Shown in pieces: positions 43,233 through 53,044 of a stretch of DNA of 64,000 nt (position 1 is the stretch's first letter; each line of letters starts with the position of its first letter). A program made the translations under genes and the position numbers. Origin of the DNA: Marivirga sericea (GTDB lineage Bacteria > Bacteroidota > Bacteroidia > Cytophagales > Cyclobacteriaceae). The stretch spans positions 62,001-126,000 of the forward strand of contig NZ_FXAW01000001.1 in the NCBI RefSeq assembly GCF_900177665.1. The letters run 5' to 3'. The notes under the pieces were generated by a model that worked only from the letters and a program-made list of their open reading frames with translations, had not been told where the DNA came from and did no database searches.

Positions 43233-44117
43233 TCAAAGTGCGGTCCCTATTTTTTCTCCCATTTTCACGTAGGTCTCTAAATTGTTTTTAGTATTCTCAA
43301 TTAAATCTTTGTCCAATTCAAATGACTTAGAATTGAATAACAAAACAACAGTGGAACCTCCAAAGGCAAAGTAGCCCATTTCTTCTCCTTTTTTGACCGA
43401 TTTATCAGCTTCAAATGTTGAATTCAAACTACCTACCATAGTTGCTCCAACTGGAATAATCAAAATTTCGCCTCTTTCTGTTGTTTTTAATTTGCAGACC
43501 TCTTTTTTATTCTCCGTGAAAACTTCTGTGAATTTTTCTTTGACGCTAATAGGCGATACCGAATAATAAACGCCTTTTATTTCTTCTGTTTGTGTTGGAA
43601 CTCCATCATATGGGAAATGATACCGATGGTAGTCATTGGGTGCTAGCCTCAAAATGACCATTGATGAATTCGCGTGTTCTTCAGCTAAGGTGTCATTTCG
43701 TAAAAATTCTTTTAAAGTGAATGTTTTGCCCTTCACGAAAAAAGTGGATAGCTCAGAAATATTTTCAAATGCTAAAAGTCTACCATCTCCGGGCGAGACC
43801 AATCCTTCTTCTATCGGTCTAGCTCCTGGCTTTAACTTTCTGTAAAAGAAATCATTGAAGGTTTCAAATTCGCCTATTTGTTTCTGTGCCTCTGACATAT
43901 CGATCTTCAAAGACTTCACAAAGGGTTCAATTCTTTTTTTAGATCTGGGGCTGTCCATTCTTTTCCCATACAATTCTGAAATAAATTTTTGCTTGGCTAT
44001 CGGCAAAATTAATCTTTCTCCAAGGAGATTATGATATAGAAAATTTAATAACTTTTCTCCTGGAGGTCTTTCTATTTCTACACTATTATTAGACCTATTT
44101 ATGAATTTTATTTCCAT
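43233..44117 (-). CDS. psd: Phosphatidylserine decarboxylase
   Basis: A 294-residue membrane-associated enzyme making phosphatidylethanolamine from phosphatidylserine. Landmarks are DFFYRKLKPGARPI, the DYHRYHFPYDG segment with the catalytic His, and the self-cleavage site in YFAFGGSTVVLLF (Gly-Ser, where Ser becomes the pyruvoyl group). The length fits the long bacterial type. It is monocistronic here. Confidence 0.93.
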   Translation of the reverse strand: MEIKFINRSNNSVEIERPPGEKLLNFLYHNLLGERLILPIAKQKFISELYGKRMDSPRSKKRIEPFVKSLKIDMSEAQKQIGEFETFNDFFYRKLKPGARPIEEGLVSPGDGRLLAFENISELSTFFVKGKTFTLKEFLRNDTLAEEHANSSMVILRLAPNDYHRYHFPYDGVPTQTEEIKGVYYSVSPISVKEKFTEVFTENKKEVCKLKTTERGEILIIPVGATMVGSLNSTFEADKSVKKGEEMGYFAFGGSTVVLLFNSKSFELDKDLIENTKNNLETYVKMGEKIGTAL

Positions 44118-44376
44118 TAAATCAGATTATTTTATTCTGGAGCCACTTTTTTTACTTAGGCAAAACATGCTTAACATGCCTTCAAATATATTGCTTTGTT
44201 ATCTATTTCTAGCAATCTAATGGATAATTAAGTGTTTGGAAAACATTTGTAGTGGCATTCTTATGGTCTCTGATCCGGTAGTTGCTTGGTTCGATCTCAA
44301 TCATAGTATTTCATTTCTTAAAATGTCTCCCCCTCGGCCTCGTTTGTAAAGTAATTTTAGGACAATTCACTTGAAC

Positions 44377-44400
44377 CAAAAAGACCCGCTTTCGCGGGCC
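44377..44400 (-). terminator. Rho-independent terminator after the secreted protein gene
   Basis: On the minus strand GGCCCGCGAAAGCGGGTC forms a tight hairpin with a GAAA loop, followed by five Ts. It lies about 40 bases past the stop of the gene at 44440-45027. Confidence 0.88.
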
Positions 44401-44439
44401 TAATTGTTAACCTAAACAAATCTTATTAAGAGTCTTTTC

Positions 44440-45027
44440 TTACAATTCGATATTCTTCACTACATCAGCAGCTTTAACTTCGAAATATAACGCTCCTTGA
44501 GCTTGTAAAATGTTGAATTTCTGAATGAAGCTTACCATGTCTGTTACTGTTGCTTCATAAATGATATTTTCAGACTCATCTCTCAAAGTGATGAAAACCG
44601 GATTGGCATCAGTTTGTAGAACCTTAAGTTCCACCTTGTTATTGTCAGTTCTGCTGGCAGTAGCTACTAAAGCATTAGATGTAGCAGTTATTTCTGTAGT
44701 TCCTATAGAAATTTTTTCTTCGTAAGTTGAGTTGCCTTCTTTAACAACAATAGTATACTGTGCACCATTTAATTGGCTCAAGTTGTAAGGTCTGCTAAAC
44801 CCATCTTTATTCAGGATTTGCTCCTTGAATATCACGTTTCCTTTTTCATCTAAAATCTTTACCGTTACTTTTTCAGAGTTAGAAGGAATAAAAGTAAGGT
44901 TCGCCATTTTGTCTGTTTTGTTGGTGGTTACCTTAAATTTTGCAACAACTGTTTTATCATCCTTGTCATTTGCAATTATTGATAAACTTGAAAATAAAAT
45001 ACACGCAACTACTAATAATTTTTTCAT
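44440..45027 (-). CDS. Exported beta-rich protein
   Basis: A 195-residue protein with signal peptide MKKLLVVACILFSSLSIIAN. The mature chain has two similar beta-sandwich-like parts: VTVKILDEKGNVIFKEQILN and PVFITLRDESENIIYEATVT are alike, as are FSRPYNLSQLNGAQYTIVVK and FIQKFNILQAQGALYFEVKA. So it is an internal duplication resembling T9SS C-terminal-type beta repeats. Probably periplasmic; function unknown. The gap upstream (45090-45500) shows nothing identifiable. Confidence 0.72.
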   Translation of the reverse strand: MKKLLVVACILFSSLSIIANDKDDKTVVAKFKVTTNKTDKMANLTFIPSNSEKVTVKILDEKGNVIFKEQILNKDGFSRPYNLSQLNGAQYTIVVKEGNSTYEEKISIGTTEITATSNALVATASRTDNNKVELKVLQTDANPVFITLRDESENIIYEATVTDMVSFIQKFNILQAQGALYFEVKAADVVKNIEL

Positions 45028-45504
45028 CGTCTTTTTTTGTTTTTGTTTTTTGACTCTGCAAAGATGTGGTAGTTATTTTGAATTATAACTATCCATGATA
45101 TGATGTAATTATTAAGGCAATGTAATTGTGGTGTAAGATTTATTCTCAATAGTTCTCAAATGATTGTTCTGTTTGAGTAAATATATGTATTCTTAACCAT
45201 ATATTATTTGGTTTATAGTCAAAAAATATATGAAAATAGGTTTTAGGATTTCAATGGAACAAATTCTCTTTGTATAGCCTTACTTGCTGTAGAAGAAAAG
45301 ACCGGACATAACTTTTGCTTAATATTATTCACTTAAATAAATGAATATTACACTTTTTTAGACTAACTATTTTTAAGTTTTCTTCTGTGAGCTAAGAATA
45401 TAGCTTCTTGTTCTCGCCATATTTTACATGGAGGTAGGCCAAAATGATCTAAACCTCATCCTTTCTCTCCCCAAATCTCCTTGGCTTATTCGCAAAAATC
45501 ACCA

Positions 45505-45520
45505 CGTCCGAAATCGGACG
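45505..45520. repeat. CGTCCGAAATCGGACG palindrome
   Basis: A palindrome with one off-centre base pair, followed by TT. It is related to those at 24014 and 62953. It lies upstream of the sigma-54-like promoter of the export locus. Confidence 0.6.
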
Positions 45521-45594
45521 TTCGCGTGCTATTATGAACGCAGGCATATCCTGATTTTTGCCTTTAAATGCAATTAAAGCTACTTTTATGATAC

Positions 45595-45611
45595 TTGGCA
45601 CAGAGTTGGTA
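45595..45611 (+). promoter_or_regulatory. Near-consensus sigma-54 promoter of the export locus
   Basis: TTGGCAC followed by AGAGT and TGGTA. The -24 GG is perfect and the spacing to the -12 position is the required 10 bases, but the -12 doublet is GT instead of GC. The implied start of transcription is about 20 bases before the HlyD ATG at 45642. An NtrC-type activator is encoded at 22459-23847. Confidence 0.5.
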
Positions 45612-45641
45612 AAAGTGAATTTGCATTATTACAAAAATTAG

Positions 45642-46895
45642 ATGGATAAGAAAATTGTACAAAAAAAGTGGACGACCAAAAGGTTACTAATGATTGGGGT
45701 GGGAGTGCTCGTGTTGAGCCTCATTGTGTACCAATTGCTTTTTGCTGATAACCGTTCCACGCTTAATGTAGATAAAGACCGATTGAGCATCGCTACTGTG
45801 CAAATGGGCGAGTTCAAGGATTTTATTCCGGTTACCGGCAATATTGAGCCGGGCCAAACTTTTTTCCTGGACGCCATAGAAGGAGGTATTATTGCGGATA
45901 TTACCCGAGAATCGGGAGCCAAAGTGGAAAAGGGCGATACCATTTTGACTTTAACCAATTCTAATCTTCAGTTGGAAGTCATGCAGCGTGAAACCCAGCT
46001 CTATGAGCAAATCAATAATTTAAGACAAACCCGATTGCTTTTAGATCAAAATGATTTGAGCCAACAAGCGCAATTAGCGGAAATCGATTATCAATTGAAA
46101 TTATTAAAGCCTCAGTATTCCCGATTTAATACCCTTTATGAAAGTAAGCTGATCTCGGAAAGAGAATTTGAGCAGGTGAAAGAGGAATACGAATACAATC
46201 GCAGAAGAAGAGAGTTGACCTACAAAAGCTATAAGAACGATTCCATCGCCCGAGTGTATCAATTACGCCAACTGGCTAATTCAGAGTCAAGAATGCAACG
46301 CAGCCTTGATGCTGTCGGGAATATCCTCAATAATTTGACCCTCAAAGCCACCAGAAACGGTCAGCTCTCCACTCCGCAATTGGAGGTAGGGCAGTCAGTA
46401 GTTTCAGGTCAGCGACTCGGCCAAATTGATGTCATGAACAATTATAAAGTAAGAGTAGGTATAGACGAATTGTATCTGCCTAGAGTAGATGTCGGCCAGA
46501 AAGGAAGTTTTACTTTTTCAGGGGCTGAGTATCAACTCATCATCGATAAGATTTATCCAACTATTAGCAATGGAAGATTTGAGGTAGATATGGTTTTTGC
46601 AGGGGAAAGTCCATCTGGTATCAAGAGAGGGCAGACCATCAGAATTAAGCTTGAATTGGGCGCTACTGAAGAGACATTGCTGCTGCCGGTAGGTGGATTT
46701 TACAAAGATACAGGCGGTAATTGGGCTTATGTGATTAGTGAGGGAGATGCTTCGGTTGCTTATAAGAAAGCGATCAGATTAGGCCGTAAAAATACCGATT
46801 ACTATGAAGTGATGGAAGGCCTGGAAGCTGGTGAACGAGTGATTGTGTCAGGTTATGATAATTATGGGGATAATGAGAAGTTGGAGTTGAAGTAG
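45642..46895 (+). CDS. HlyD family periplasmic adaptor of a MacB-type exporter
   Basis: A 417-residue protein. It has one N-terminal membrane helix (about 13-30), lipoyl half-motifs around FIPVTGNIEPG and LKATRNGQLSTPQLEVGQ, and a coiled-coil hairpin (about 110-210). The C-terminal domain (LLLPVGGFYKDTGGNWAYVI, then GLEAGERVIVSGYDNYG) matches the Bacteroidota MacA-like group. It precedes one ATPase and seven permeases. It would link the permeases to an outer-membrane channel such as the TolC at 13.8 kb. Confidence 0.9.
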   Translation: MDKKIVQKKWTTKRLLMIGVGVLVLSLIVYQLLFADNRSTLNVDKDRLSIATVQMGEFKDFIPVTGNIEPGQTFFLDAIEGGIIADITRESGAKVEKGDTILTLTNSNLQLEVMQRETQLYEQINNLRQTRLLLDQNDLSQQAQLAEIDYQLKLLKPQYSRFNTLYESKLISEREFEQVKEEYEYNRRRRELTYKSYKNDSIARVYQLRQLANSESRMQRSLDAVGNILNNLTLKATRNGQLSTPQLEVGQSVVSGQRLGQIDVMNNYKVRVGIDELYLPRVDVGQKGSFTFSGAEYQLIIDKIYPTISNGRFEVDMVFAGESPSGIKRGQTIRIKLELGATEETLLLPVGGFYKDTGGNWAYVISEGDASVAYKKAIRLGRKNTDYYEVMEGLEAGERVIVSGYDNYGDNEKLELK

Positions 46896-46899
46896 CCCC

Positions 46900-47350
46900 A
46901 TAGACCCCAAAAGCCCCCTAACCCGCCAGCTGGCGGGGAACTGGGTGGGTGCGAATGGAAAGGGAAGTGGGGAGTTAGAAGTTAGAAGTTGGATGAGGGA
47001 TGATGGGTGGTAGCAATGAGGTCAGTACCGAAGGTCAGACCTGGCTGAAAATTGGCTGAGGGAAGTAGGGATTTGGAAGTTGGGTGAGTGATGAAATAGC
47101 CCCCTAGCCCCCAAAGGGGGGACTGGTGGGTGCGACTGGAGAAGGAAGTTGGGTGTAGGGTGATGGATGAAGGGTGATACCACATAGGTCAATACCGAAG
47201 GTCGGAGCGGTTACGGCTGGAAGTTGGAAGATGGAAGATGGATGAGGGGTGTTGGGTGAAGGGTGATGTGATTGATGAAATGAAATTAGGAAATAGATTA
47301 TATAAATATTAGAAAGCCCCTTAATCCGCCAATTGGCGGGACATTGGATG
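46900..47350. repeat. REP-rich spacer with a diverged direct duplication of about 190 bp
   Basis: Three elements of the type GCCCC(C/T)TA-palindrome-ACT/ATT are present: with core CCGCCAGCTGGCGG (46924-46937 region), with core CCCCCAAAGGGGGG (47108-47121 region), and with core CCGCCAATTGGCGG (47325-47338 region). The first two are each followed by GGTGGGTGCGA and later by TCAGTACCGAAGGTC or TCAATACCGAAGGTC, showing a tandem duplication in which only the palindrome core changed. The second core equals the terminal repeats of the DUF559 insert in metH. No gene is present here. Confidence 0.72.
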
Positions 47351-47439
47351 ACTAATAAAAGTAGATAAACATAAATTGGAATAGGACGGAAGTAGAACTT
47401 GCCAACCTGTCAACTTGATAATTTATAAAACGAAAAAAT

Positions 47440-48138
47440 ATGGATCATGTAATTAAAACGGTAGAGCTGAAAAAATTATACACCACAGAAGAAGTGGAAA
47501 CTACGGCTTTGGATGGTATTAACATAGAAATAAAGAAGGGAGAATTTGTCGCCATCATGGGGCCTTCAGGATGTGGGAAATCTACTTTGCTGAATATTTT
47601 AGGCCTATTGGATAATCCTAGCGAAGGTGAGTATCACTTTGTGGATCACGAAGTTTCAGACTATTCCGAAAGGCAAAGAGCACAGCTAAGAAAAGGGTCA
47701 ATAGGATTCGTATTTCAAAGCTTTAATTTGATTGACGAACTAACGGTTTTTGAAAATGTGGAACTGCCTTTACTATACATGAAAGTGCCAGCAGCAGAGC
47801 GAAAAACAAAAGTAGAGGAAGTGCTGGGCAGAATGAATATCATGCACCGAAGAAATCATTTTCCGCAGCAGCTTTCAGGAGGTCAGCAGCAAAGGGTGGC
47901 CATTTCCAGAGCCATCGTGGCCAAGCCGGATGTGATTTTGGCCGATGAACCAACGGGTAATTTGGATTCAGCCAATGGTGAAGAAGTGATGAAGCTCTTG
48001 GAGCAATTGAATAATGAAGGAACCACTATTGTGATGGTAACGCACTCTCCACACGATTCAAACTATGCGCACAGAGTAATCAATTTATTTGATGGAAAAG
48101 TGGTCACAGAAAATATCAGGGAGCAATTCCATGTGTAA
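47440..48138 (+). CDS. ABC transporter ATPase, MacB/LolD type
   Basis: A 232-residue ATP-binding subunit. Walker A is GPSGCGKST (41-49), the signature is LSGGQQQRVAISRA, and Walker B is VILADEPTGNLDS. Its length and motifs fit the MacB/LolD/FtsE group, which drives mechanotransmission rather than classical transport. It is the only ATPase in the locus and presumably serves several of the permeases that follow. Confidence 0.94.
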   Translation: MDHVIKTVELKKLYTTEEVETTALDGINIEIKKGEFVAIMGPSGCGKSTLLNILGLLDNPSEGEYHFVDHEVSDYSERQRAQLRKGSIGFVFQSFNLIDELTVFENVELPLLYMKVPAAERKTKVEEVLGRMNIMHRRNHFPQQLSGGQQQRVAISRAIVAKPDVILADEPTGNLDSANGEEVMKLLEQLNNEGTTIVMVTHSPHDSNYAHRVINLFDGKVVTENIREQFHV

Positions 48139-48183
48139 AATATATTTTTAGAGTACTATTCCAATTGTAGATAAAGAACCGCT

Positions 48184-50565
48184 ATGCTAAAAAACTATAT
48201 CAAAATCGCTGTCAGGAACATTAAAAGGTATCCATTACGCCATTTTATCCATGTATTTGGATTGGCTATTGGGATTACATCCTGTTTTGTAGTCTTTAAA
48301 TTAATAAATTTTGAGTATAGCTTTGATAGCTTTCATCAGGATGGCGATCAAATTTATAGGGTTAATACTATGGTGGATTATGGCCGTATGATTAGTATTA
48401 GTCCAGGAACACCTCAACCTTTAAATGAAGCCTTAAAGAATGAAATTCCTTCCATAGAAATTACTGCCCCCTTGTATGATGCCGGCAAGTTAACAGTTAG
48501 GTCTGGAGATGAATCTAAGAATCTTGGTGTAACTGATCATGTGAGCTATGTAGATAATGGTTATTTCGAACTATTCAATTATAAGTGGCTGGCAGGAGAA
48601 GCTTCTTACGCTTTAGATGAACCAAATACAGTGGTATTAACGCTTAAATCTGCTAAAAAATACTTTGGAAACCAGTCACTGAATCAAATTATTGGAAATG
48701 AATTATTATACGGAGATACCATTCGGGCGATTGTAAAAGGAGTAGTGGCCAACCATACCAAAACATCTGATTTTGTGTTTACCGATTTCATATCTTACTC
48801 CACTGTTTTCAATAAGCAGGGAGAAGATAATTGGTCTTCATTAAGCACTTTGAGCCAAATGTTTGTTAAGCTTTTACCCCAACAGAAGGAAGCCACACTT
48901 GACGGGTTGGCTGCCGTTCATAAAAAATATGTGAGTCCGGAGAATGATTGGATGACTGGTTTTGATCTGGAGCCCTTACAAGAAGTCCACTTTTCGAGCA
49001 CCTTCAACGGTCATGTAGGGAATAAGAAGACTTTAAATGGACTCATGATCATAGGATTTCTGATCCTGATCATAGCATGTGTAAATTTTATCAATTTGGA
49101 AACCGCTCAGGCTCAATTGAAATCAAAGGAAGTAGGTATCAGAAAGTCGCTAGGTAGCTCAAGAAAACAATTGATTGGGCAGTTTCTATTAGCGACTTAT
49201 TTAATCATTTTGTTCGCCATTATTAGTGCTATTCTATTGAGCCATGTGGTCGTTATTTATTTCGAAAATTTATTGCCAAGCGGATTTCATTTAAATTTTT
49301 TCGCTTGGGAGAATATCGCTTTCGTTTTGACAGTTTCACTCTTTGTTTTATTTGTTTGTGGAATTTATCCTGCCTTTGTGATTTCGAAATATTCGCCCGT
49401 AAAAGCTCTAAAAAGCAAAATTGGTAAACGTAAAAAATTTGATATAAACTATTTCCTTCGAAAAAACCTCATTGTTGTTCAATTTGGTTTTTCAATAGTT
49501 TTCATCATTGTGGTGCTAGCTATTAAATCGCAAATGAATTTTCTGTTGAACAAGGATTTAGGTTATGAGAAAGAGGCGATAGTCTATATTGATACACCAC
49601 GCAATGGCAGCTTTGCTAAAAACAGCACCTTAAAAAATGAATTACTTATAGTCCCCGGAGTAGATGCTGTTAGTTTAAGTTTTGATGAGCTCATGTCCGG
49701 GTCGCTCTTTACTGCCACAGTAGGACATGAAACAAGTGGTGAGTTGGAAGAGGTAGAATTACAAATGAAAATGTCGGACACTTCCTATTTGCGATTACAT
49801 GAAGTACCACTTTTAGCTGGAAGGTATTTTCGAAATAGTAAAAATGAAATTATCCTTAATAATGCTGCCTTAAAAAAAATAGGGTTTGGTAGTCCTGCAG
49901 AAGCCATTGGTAAGCCACTTAATTATAGAGGTTCCGAATTAATTGTGGTAGGAATAATTGATGATATCCATACCAGATCTATGTATGAAGCAGTGAAACC
50001 TACTATGTTTACTTTCAGCGAAACAAGTTTCAATGTCAATATTAAATTGGCATCTGAAGTAAATATTCCTGCCACTTTAGATGATCTCCAAAAAAGCTAT
50101 AAAAAAATCTACCCTAACGAAGCACAAAGCTTTCAATTTCTAGATGAAACTGTTGCTAATTTTTACAAAAATGAATTTAGGCTAAGGAAAATACTCTTCT
50201 TCGCTACCGCACTTGCTATTTTCTTAAGCGCATTGGGCTTGTTTGGTTTGGTTTCTTTTACTATTTCACAAAGGTTAAAAGAAATAAGTATCCGTAAAAT
50301 TTTGGGTGCATCCATTGCTGATATTTTACTATTGGTTTCTAAAGAGTATGCCTTACTAATGGTCGTTTCATTCTTATTAGCTATTTATCCTGCATGGTAT
50401 TTCCTTAACGACTGGTTGAGCAATTTCTACTACAGAATTTCCATGCCAATAGGTATTTATTTGTTATCTGGTACAATAGCATTGTTTTTATGTCTTTGCA
50501 TTGTCATTCTTCATTCATTTAATGCAGCTAACAGAAATCCTGCAGAAGTACTGAAAGATGAGTAA
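48184..50565 (+). CDS. MacB/FtsX-type permease 1
   Basis: A 793-residue membrane protein. The start MLKNYIKIAVRNIKRYPLRH and the first helix (20-42) are followed by a large periplasmic domain. FtsX core 1 begins near 280 (GFLILIIACVNFINLETAQA, KEVGIRKSLGSSRKQLIGQF), and a second N-terminal-like helix lies near 430. Another periplasmic part and FtsX core 2 come next (LRKILFFATALAIFLSALGL, KEISIRKILGASIADILLL), with the end NPAEVLKDE. It is closely related to permease 5 at 58009, sharing NFINLETAQA and LGSSRKQLI. Confidence 0.92.
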   Translation: MLKNYIKIAVRNIKRYPLRHFIHVFGLAIGITSCFVVFKLINFEYSFDSFHQDGDQIYRVNTMVDYGRMISISPGTPQPLNEALKNEIPSIEITAPLYDAGKLTVRSGDESKNLGVTDHVSYVDNGYFELFNYKWLAGEASYALDEPNTVVLTLKSAKKYFGNQSLNQIIGNELLYGDTIRAIVKGVVANHTKTSDFVFTDFISYSTVFNKQGEDNWSSLSTLSQMFVKLLPQQKEATLDGLAAVHKKYVSPENDWMTGFDLEPLQEVHFSSTFNGHVGNKKTLNGLMIIGFLILIIACVNFINLETAQAQLKSKEVGIRKSLGSSRKQLIGQFLLATYLIILFAIISAILLSHVVVIYFENLLPSGFHLNFFAWENIAFVLTVSLFVLFVCGIYPAFVISKYSPVKALKSKIGKRKKFDINYFLRKNLIVVQFGFSIVFIIVVLAIKSQMNFLLNKDLGYEKEAIVYIDTPRNGSFAKNSTLKNELLIVPGVDAVSLSFDELMSGSLFTATVGHETSGELEEVELQMKMSDTSYLRLHEVPLLAGRYFRNSKNEIILNNAALKKIGFGSPAEAIGKPLNYRGSELIVVGIIDDIHTRSMYEAVKPTMFTFSETSFNVNIKLASEVNIPATLDDLQKSYKKIYPNEAQSFQFLDETVANFYKNEFRLRKILFFATALAIFLSALGLFGLVSFTISQRLKEISIRKILGASIADILLLVSKEYALLMVVSFLLAIYPAWYFLNDWLSNFYYRISMPIGIYLLSGTIALFLCLCIVILHSFNAANRNPAEVLKDE

Positions 50566-50666
50566 TCAATGAGGATATTTAGAACTGTTTTAAAATACAA
50601 AAAAATAGAAGTAAAAGATTTCTAGCTCCGCTATTTAAAAAAATTGAAAAAGTAAACTGGACCAAA

Positions 50667-53021
50667 ATGCTCAAGAACTACATAAAAATCGCTCTTAGAA
50701 ACCTTACTAGAAACAAAGGATTTACCCTCCTCAATATTACCGGTTTGGTTGTCGGCATGGCGGGTGCAATGCTTATCGGATTATGGATTATGCGCGAAGT
50801 CAGTGTGGATCGATTTCATGAGAAGGGTGAGCAAATTTATCAGGCTTGGAATAGGGATAAAGTGGACGGAGAAATCTGGTGCTGGACGACCACGCCCAAA
50901 CCTTTAGGTCCTGTTCTAAAACAGGACTATCCTGAAATTAATAACATGGCACGCTACAGTAATGCGGGGAACTTAATCTACAAAAAAGAGGAGACTAATT
51001 TAAAAGGGAATTCTGCTTTTGTTGATTCTACCTTTTTGCAGATGTTTAGTTTCCCTCTTATTTCTGGAGATCTCAGAAGCGCTTTAGATGAGCCCATGTC
51101 AGTAGTGATTACCGAAGAGCTGGCATTGAAGCTTTTTGGTAAAGAAGATGCTGTTAACCAAATGGTGAAAGTGGAAAACAGAATGGAGTTAAAAGTGACA
51201 GGGGTTTTAAAAAGCTTACCTGATAATACAGATTTTGATTTTGAAGCGCTTATACCCTGGTCATTAATGGTGCAGATAGGCTATTCCGATAATAGTTGGA
51301 GCAATAATTCTGTTGCCACTTATGTAGAGTTGGAGAAAGGGGTCAATGTTTCTCAGCTCAATGAAAAAGTAAAAGGTGTCACTATGGCTCATCGTAGCGG
51401 AAGCAGCACAGAGGTTTTCCTGTATCCTTTGGAGGAATTGTATTTAAGAAGTGATTTTGTCAATGGAGTTCCTGTAGGTGGAAAAATTGATTTGGTTTAT
51501 TTTTTCGGGATGATCGCTATTTTGATCATCGCAATTGCATGTATCAATTTCATGAACCTAAGCACTGCCCGAAGTGAAAAAAGAGCCAAGGAAGTCGGCA
51601 TAAGGAAGCTTTCAGGAGCACACAAGGGAATGCTGGTAAGCCAATTTCTGATCGAGTCTTTTTTGCTCACAGCTTTCAGTGCCGTGCTCGCTTTTATACT
51701 AGTGCAGTTGCTTTTACCTTCTTTTAATACGCTTACAGGAGTACAATTCAGCATGCCTTTTACCAATGTTGTTTTCTGGTCAGGCATTGTCGGTTTCGTG
51801 TTGATAACCGCTCTGCTTGCAGGCAGCTATCCGGCATTCTTCCTTTCTTCCTTTCAACCCGTAAAAGTTTTAAAAGGGAGTTTTAAAAAGTCAGGATCAC
51901 AGTTTTCTCCCCGTAAAATATTGGTGGTAAGTCAGTTTACTTTTGCTATTGTTTTGATTGCTTCCACATTTATCATCAAGCAACAGATTGAATATGCACA
52001 GAACAGATCAAAAGGCTATGATCAATCTCAGCTAGTGTATCATAATATGAATGAAGAGATTGAGAAGGGGTTTGGTTCTTTTAGGGAGGAGGCCATCAAA
52101 CTTAAGTTGGTCGAAGGGATGACGAAATCTATGTCGCCCATTACTCACAGCACTACCAATAGTTGGGGCATGGAGTGGGAAGGCAAGAATGAGGAGAATA
52201 AACAGCTGATTCATCGCTTTGGCTCGGATATAAGACCCGTTGAAATTTTCGGTCTTACTTTGGTAGAAGGGCGTGATATTGATGTTACGAAATATGCTAC
52301 TGACTCCACGGCCATCCTATTAAATGAGGAAGCAGTAAAAGTGATGGGGTTTGAAGAACCCATCGGTCAAATTATATCCGATGGACCAAAATACCATGTA
52401 GTGGGTGTGGTGAAGGATTTTGTGATAGGTTCACCTTTTGCAAAGACGATTCCTTTGGTGATAGAAAGCTCTGCAAGCTGGTTTAATACATTTCATATAA
52501 AGCTTAATTCCGAATTGAATACTAAAGAAAACTTAGCCTCCATTCAGCAGCTTTTTAGTCGACATTATCCAAACATTCCATTCGAATTTGAATTTGTAGA
52601 CGAGGCTTTTGCTAAAAATTATCAAGAACAAGAGCGCTTCGCTGACTTGATTACTTTATTCAGCGGCTTAGCGATCATCATCTCATGCTTAGGTTTGTTT
52701 GGTTTATCAGCCTATGCAGCCGAGCAAAGACGCAAGGAAATTGGCGTGAGAAAAGTGCTAGGAGCTTCAGTATCACGTATTTTGGTTTTGCTCTCAAGCG
52801 ATTTTGTGAAATTAGTATTAATTGCGATTGTTATTGCTATCCCGGTTTCTTGGTACCTCATGAGTGCCTGGCTCATGAACTTTGATTATCGCACTGCTAT
52901 ATCAGCTGATACTTTTATAATAACAGCGATTATCGCACTGGTCATTGCTATTGTAACAGTGATTGGCCAGGCGTACAGAACAGCCAACCTGAATCCAGTT
53001 AATTCTTTAAAAGATGAATAA
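50667..53021 (+). CDS. MacB/FtsX-type permease 2
   Basis: 784 residues with the same two-half layout. Start MLKNYIKIALRNLTRNKGFT; core 1 has IACINFMNLSTARSEKRAKE and VGIRKLSGAHKGMLVSQFLI; core 2 has CLGLFGLSAYAAEQRRKEIG and VRKVLGASVSRILVLLSSDF; end NPVNSLKDE. The 100-base gap before it holds no gene. The periplasmic half differs strongly from its neighbours, suggesting a different partner or substrate. Confidence 0.92.
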   Translation: MLKNYIKIALRNLTRNKGFTLLNITGLVVGMAGAMLIGLWIMREVSVDRFHEKGEQIYQAWNRDKVDGEIWCWTTTPKPLGPVLKQDYPEINNMARYSNAGNLIYKKEETNLKGNSAFVDSTFLQMFSFPLISGDLRSALDEPMSVVITEELALKLFGKEDAVNQMVKVENRMELKVTGVLKSLPDNTDFDFEALIPWSLMVQIGYSDNSWSNNSVATYVELEKGVNVSQLNEKVKGVTMAHRSGSSTEVFLYPLEELYLRSDFVNGVPVGGKIDLVYFFGMIAILIIAIACINFMNLSTARSEKRAKEVGIRKLSGAHKGMLVSQFLIESFLLTAFSAVLAFILVQLLLPSFNTLTGVQFSMPFTNVVFWSGIVGFVLITALLAGSYPAFFLSSFQPVKVLKGSFKKSGSQFSPRKILVVSQFTFAIVLIASTFIIKQQIEYAQNRSKGYDQSQLVYHNMNEEIEKGFGSFREEAIKLKLVEGMTKSMSPITHSTTNSWGMEWEGKNEENKQLIHRFGSDIRPVEIFGLTLVEGRDIDVTKYATDSTAILLNEEAVKVMGFEEPIGQIISDGPKYHVVGVVKDFVIGSPFAKTIPLVIESSASWFNTFHIKLNSELNTKENLASIQQLFSRHYPNIPFEFEFVDEAFAKNYQEQERFADLITLFSGLAIIISCLGLFGLSAYAAEQRRKEIGVRKVLGASVSRILVLLSSDFVKLVLIAIVIAIPVSWYLMSAWLMNFDYRTAISADTFIITAIIALVIAIVTVIGQAYRTANLNPVNSLKDE

Positions 53022-53044
53022 GCTCATTGTAAACACAGAAGATC

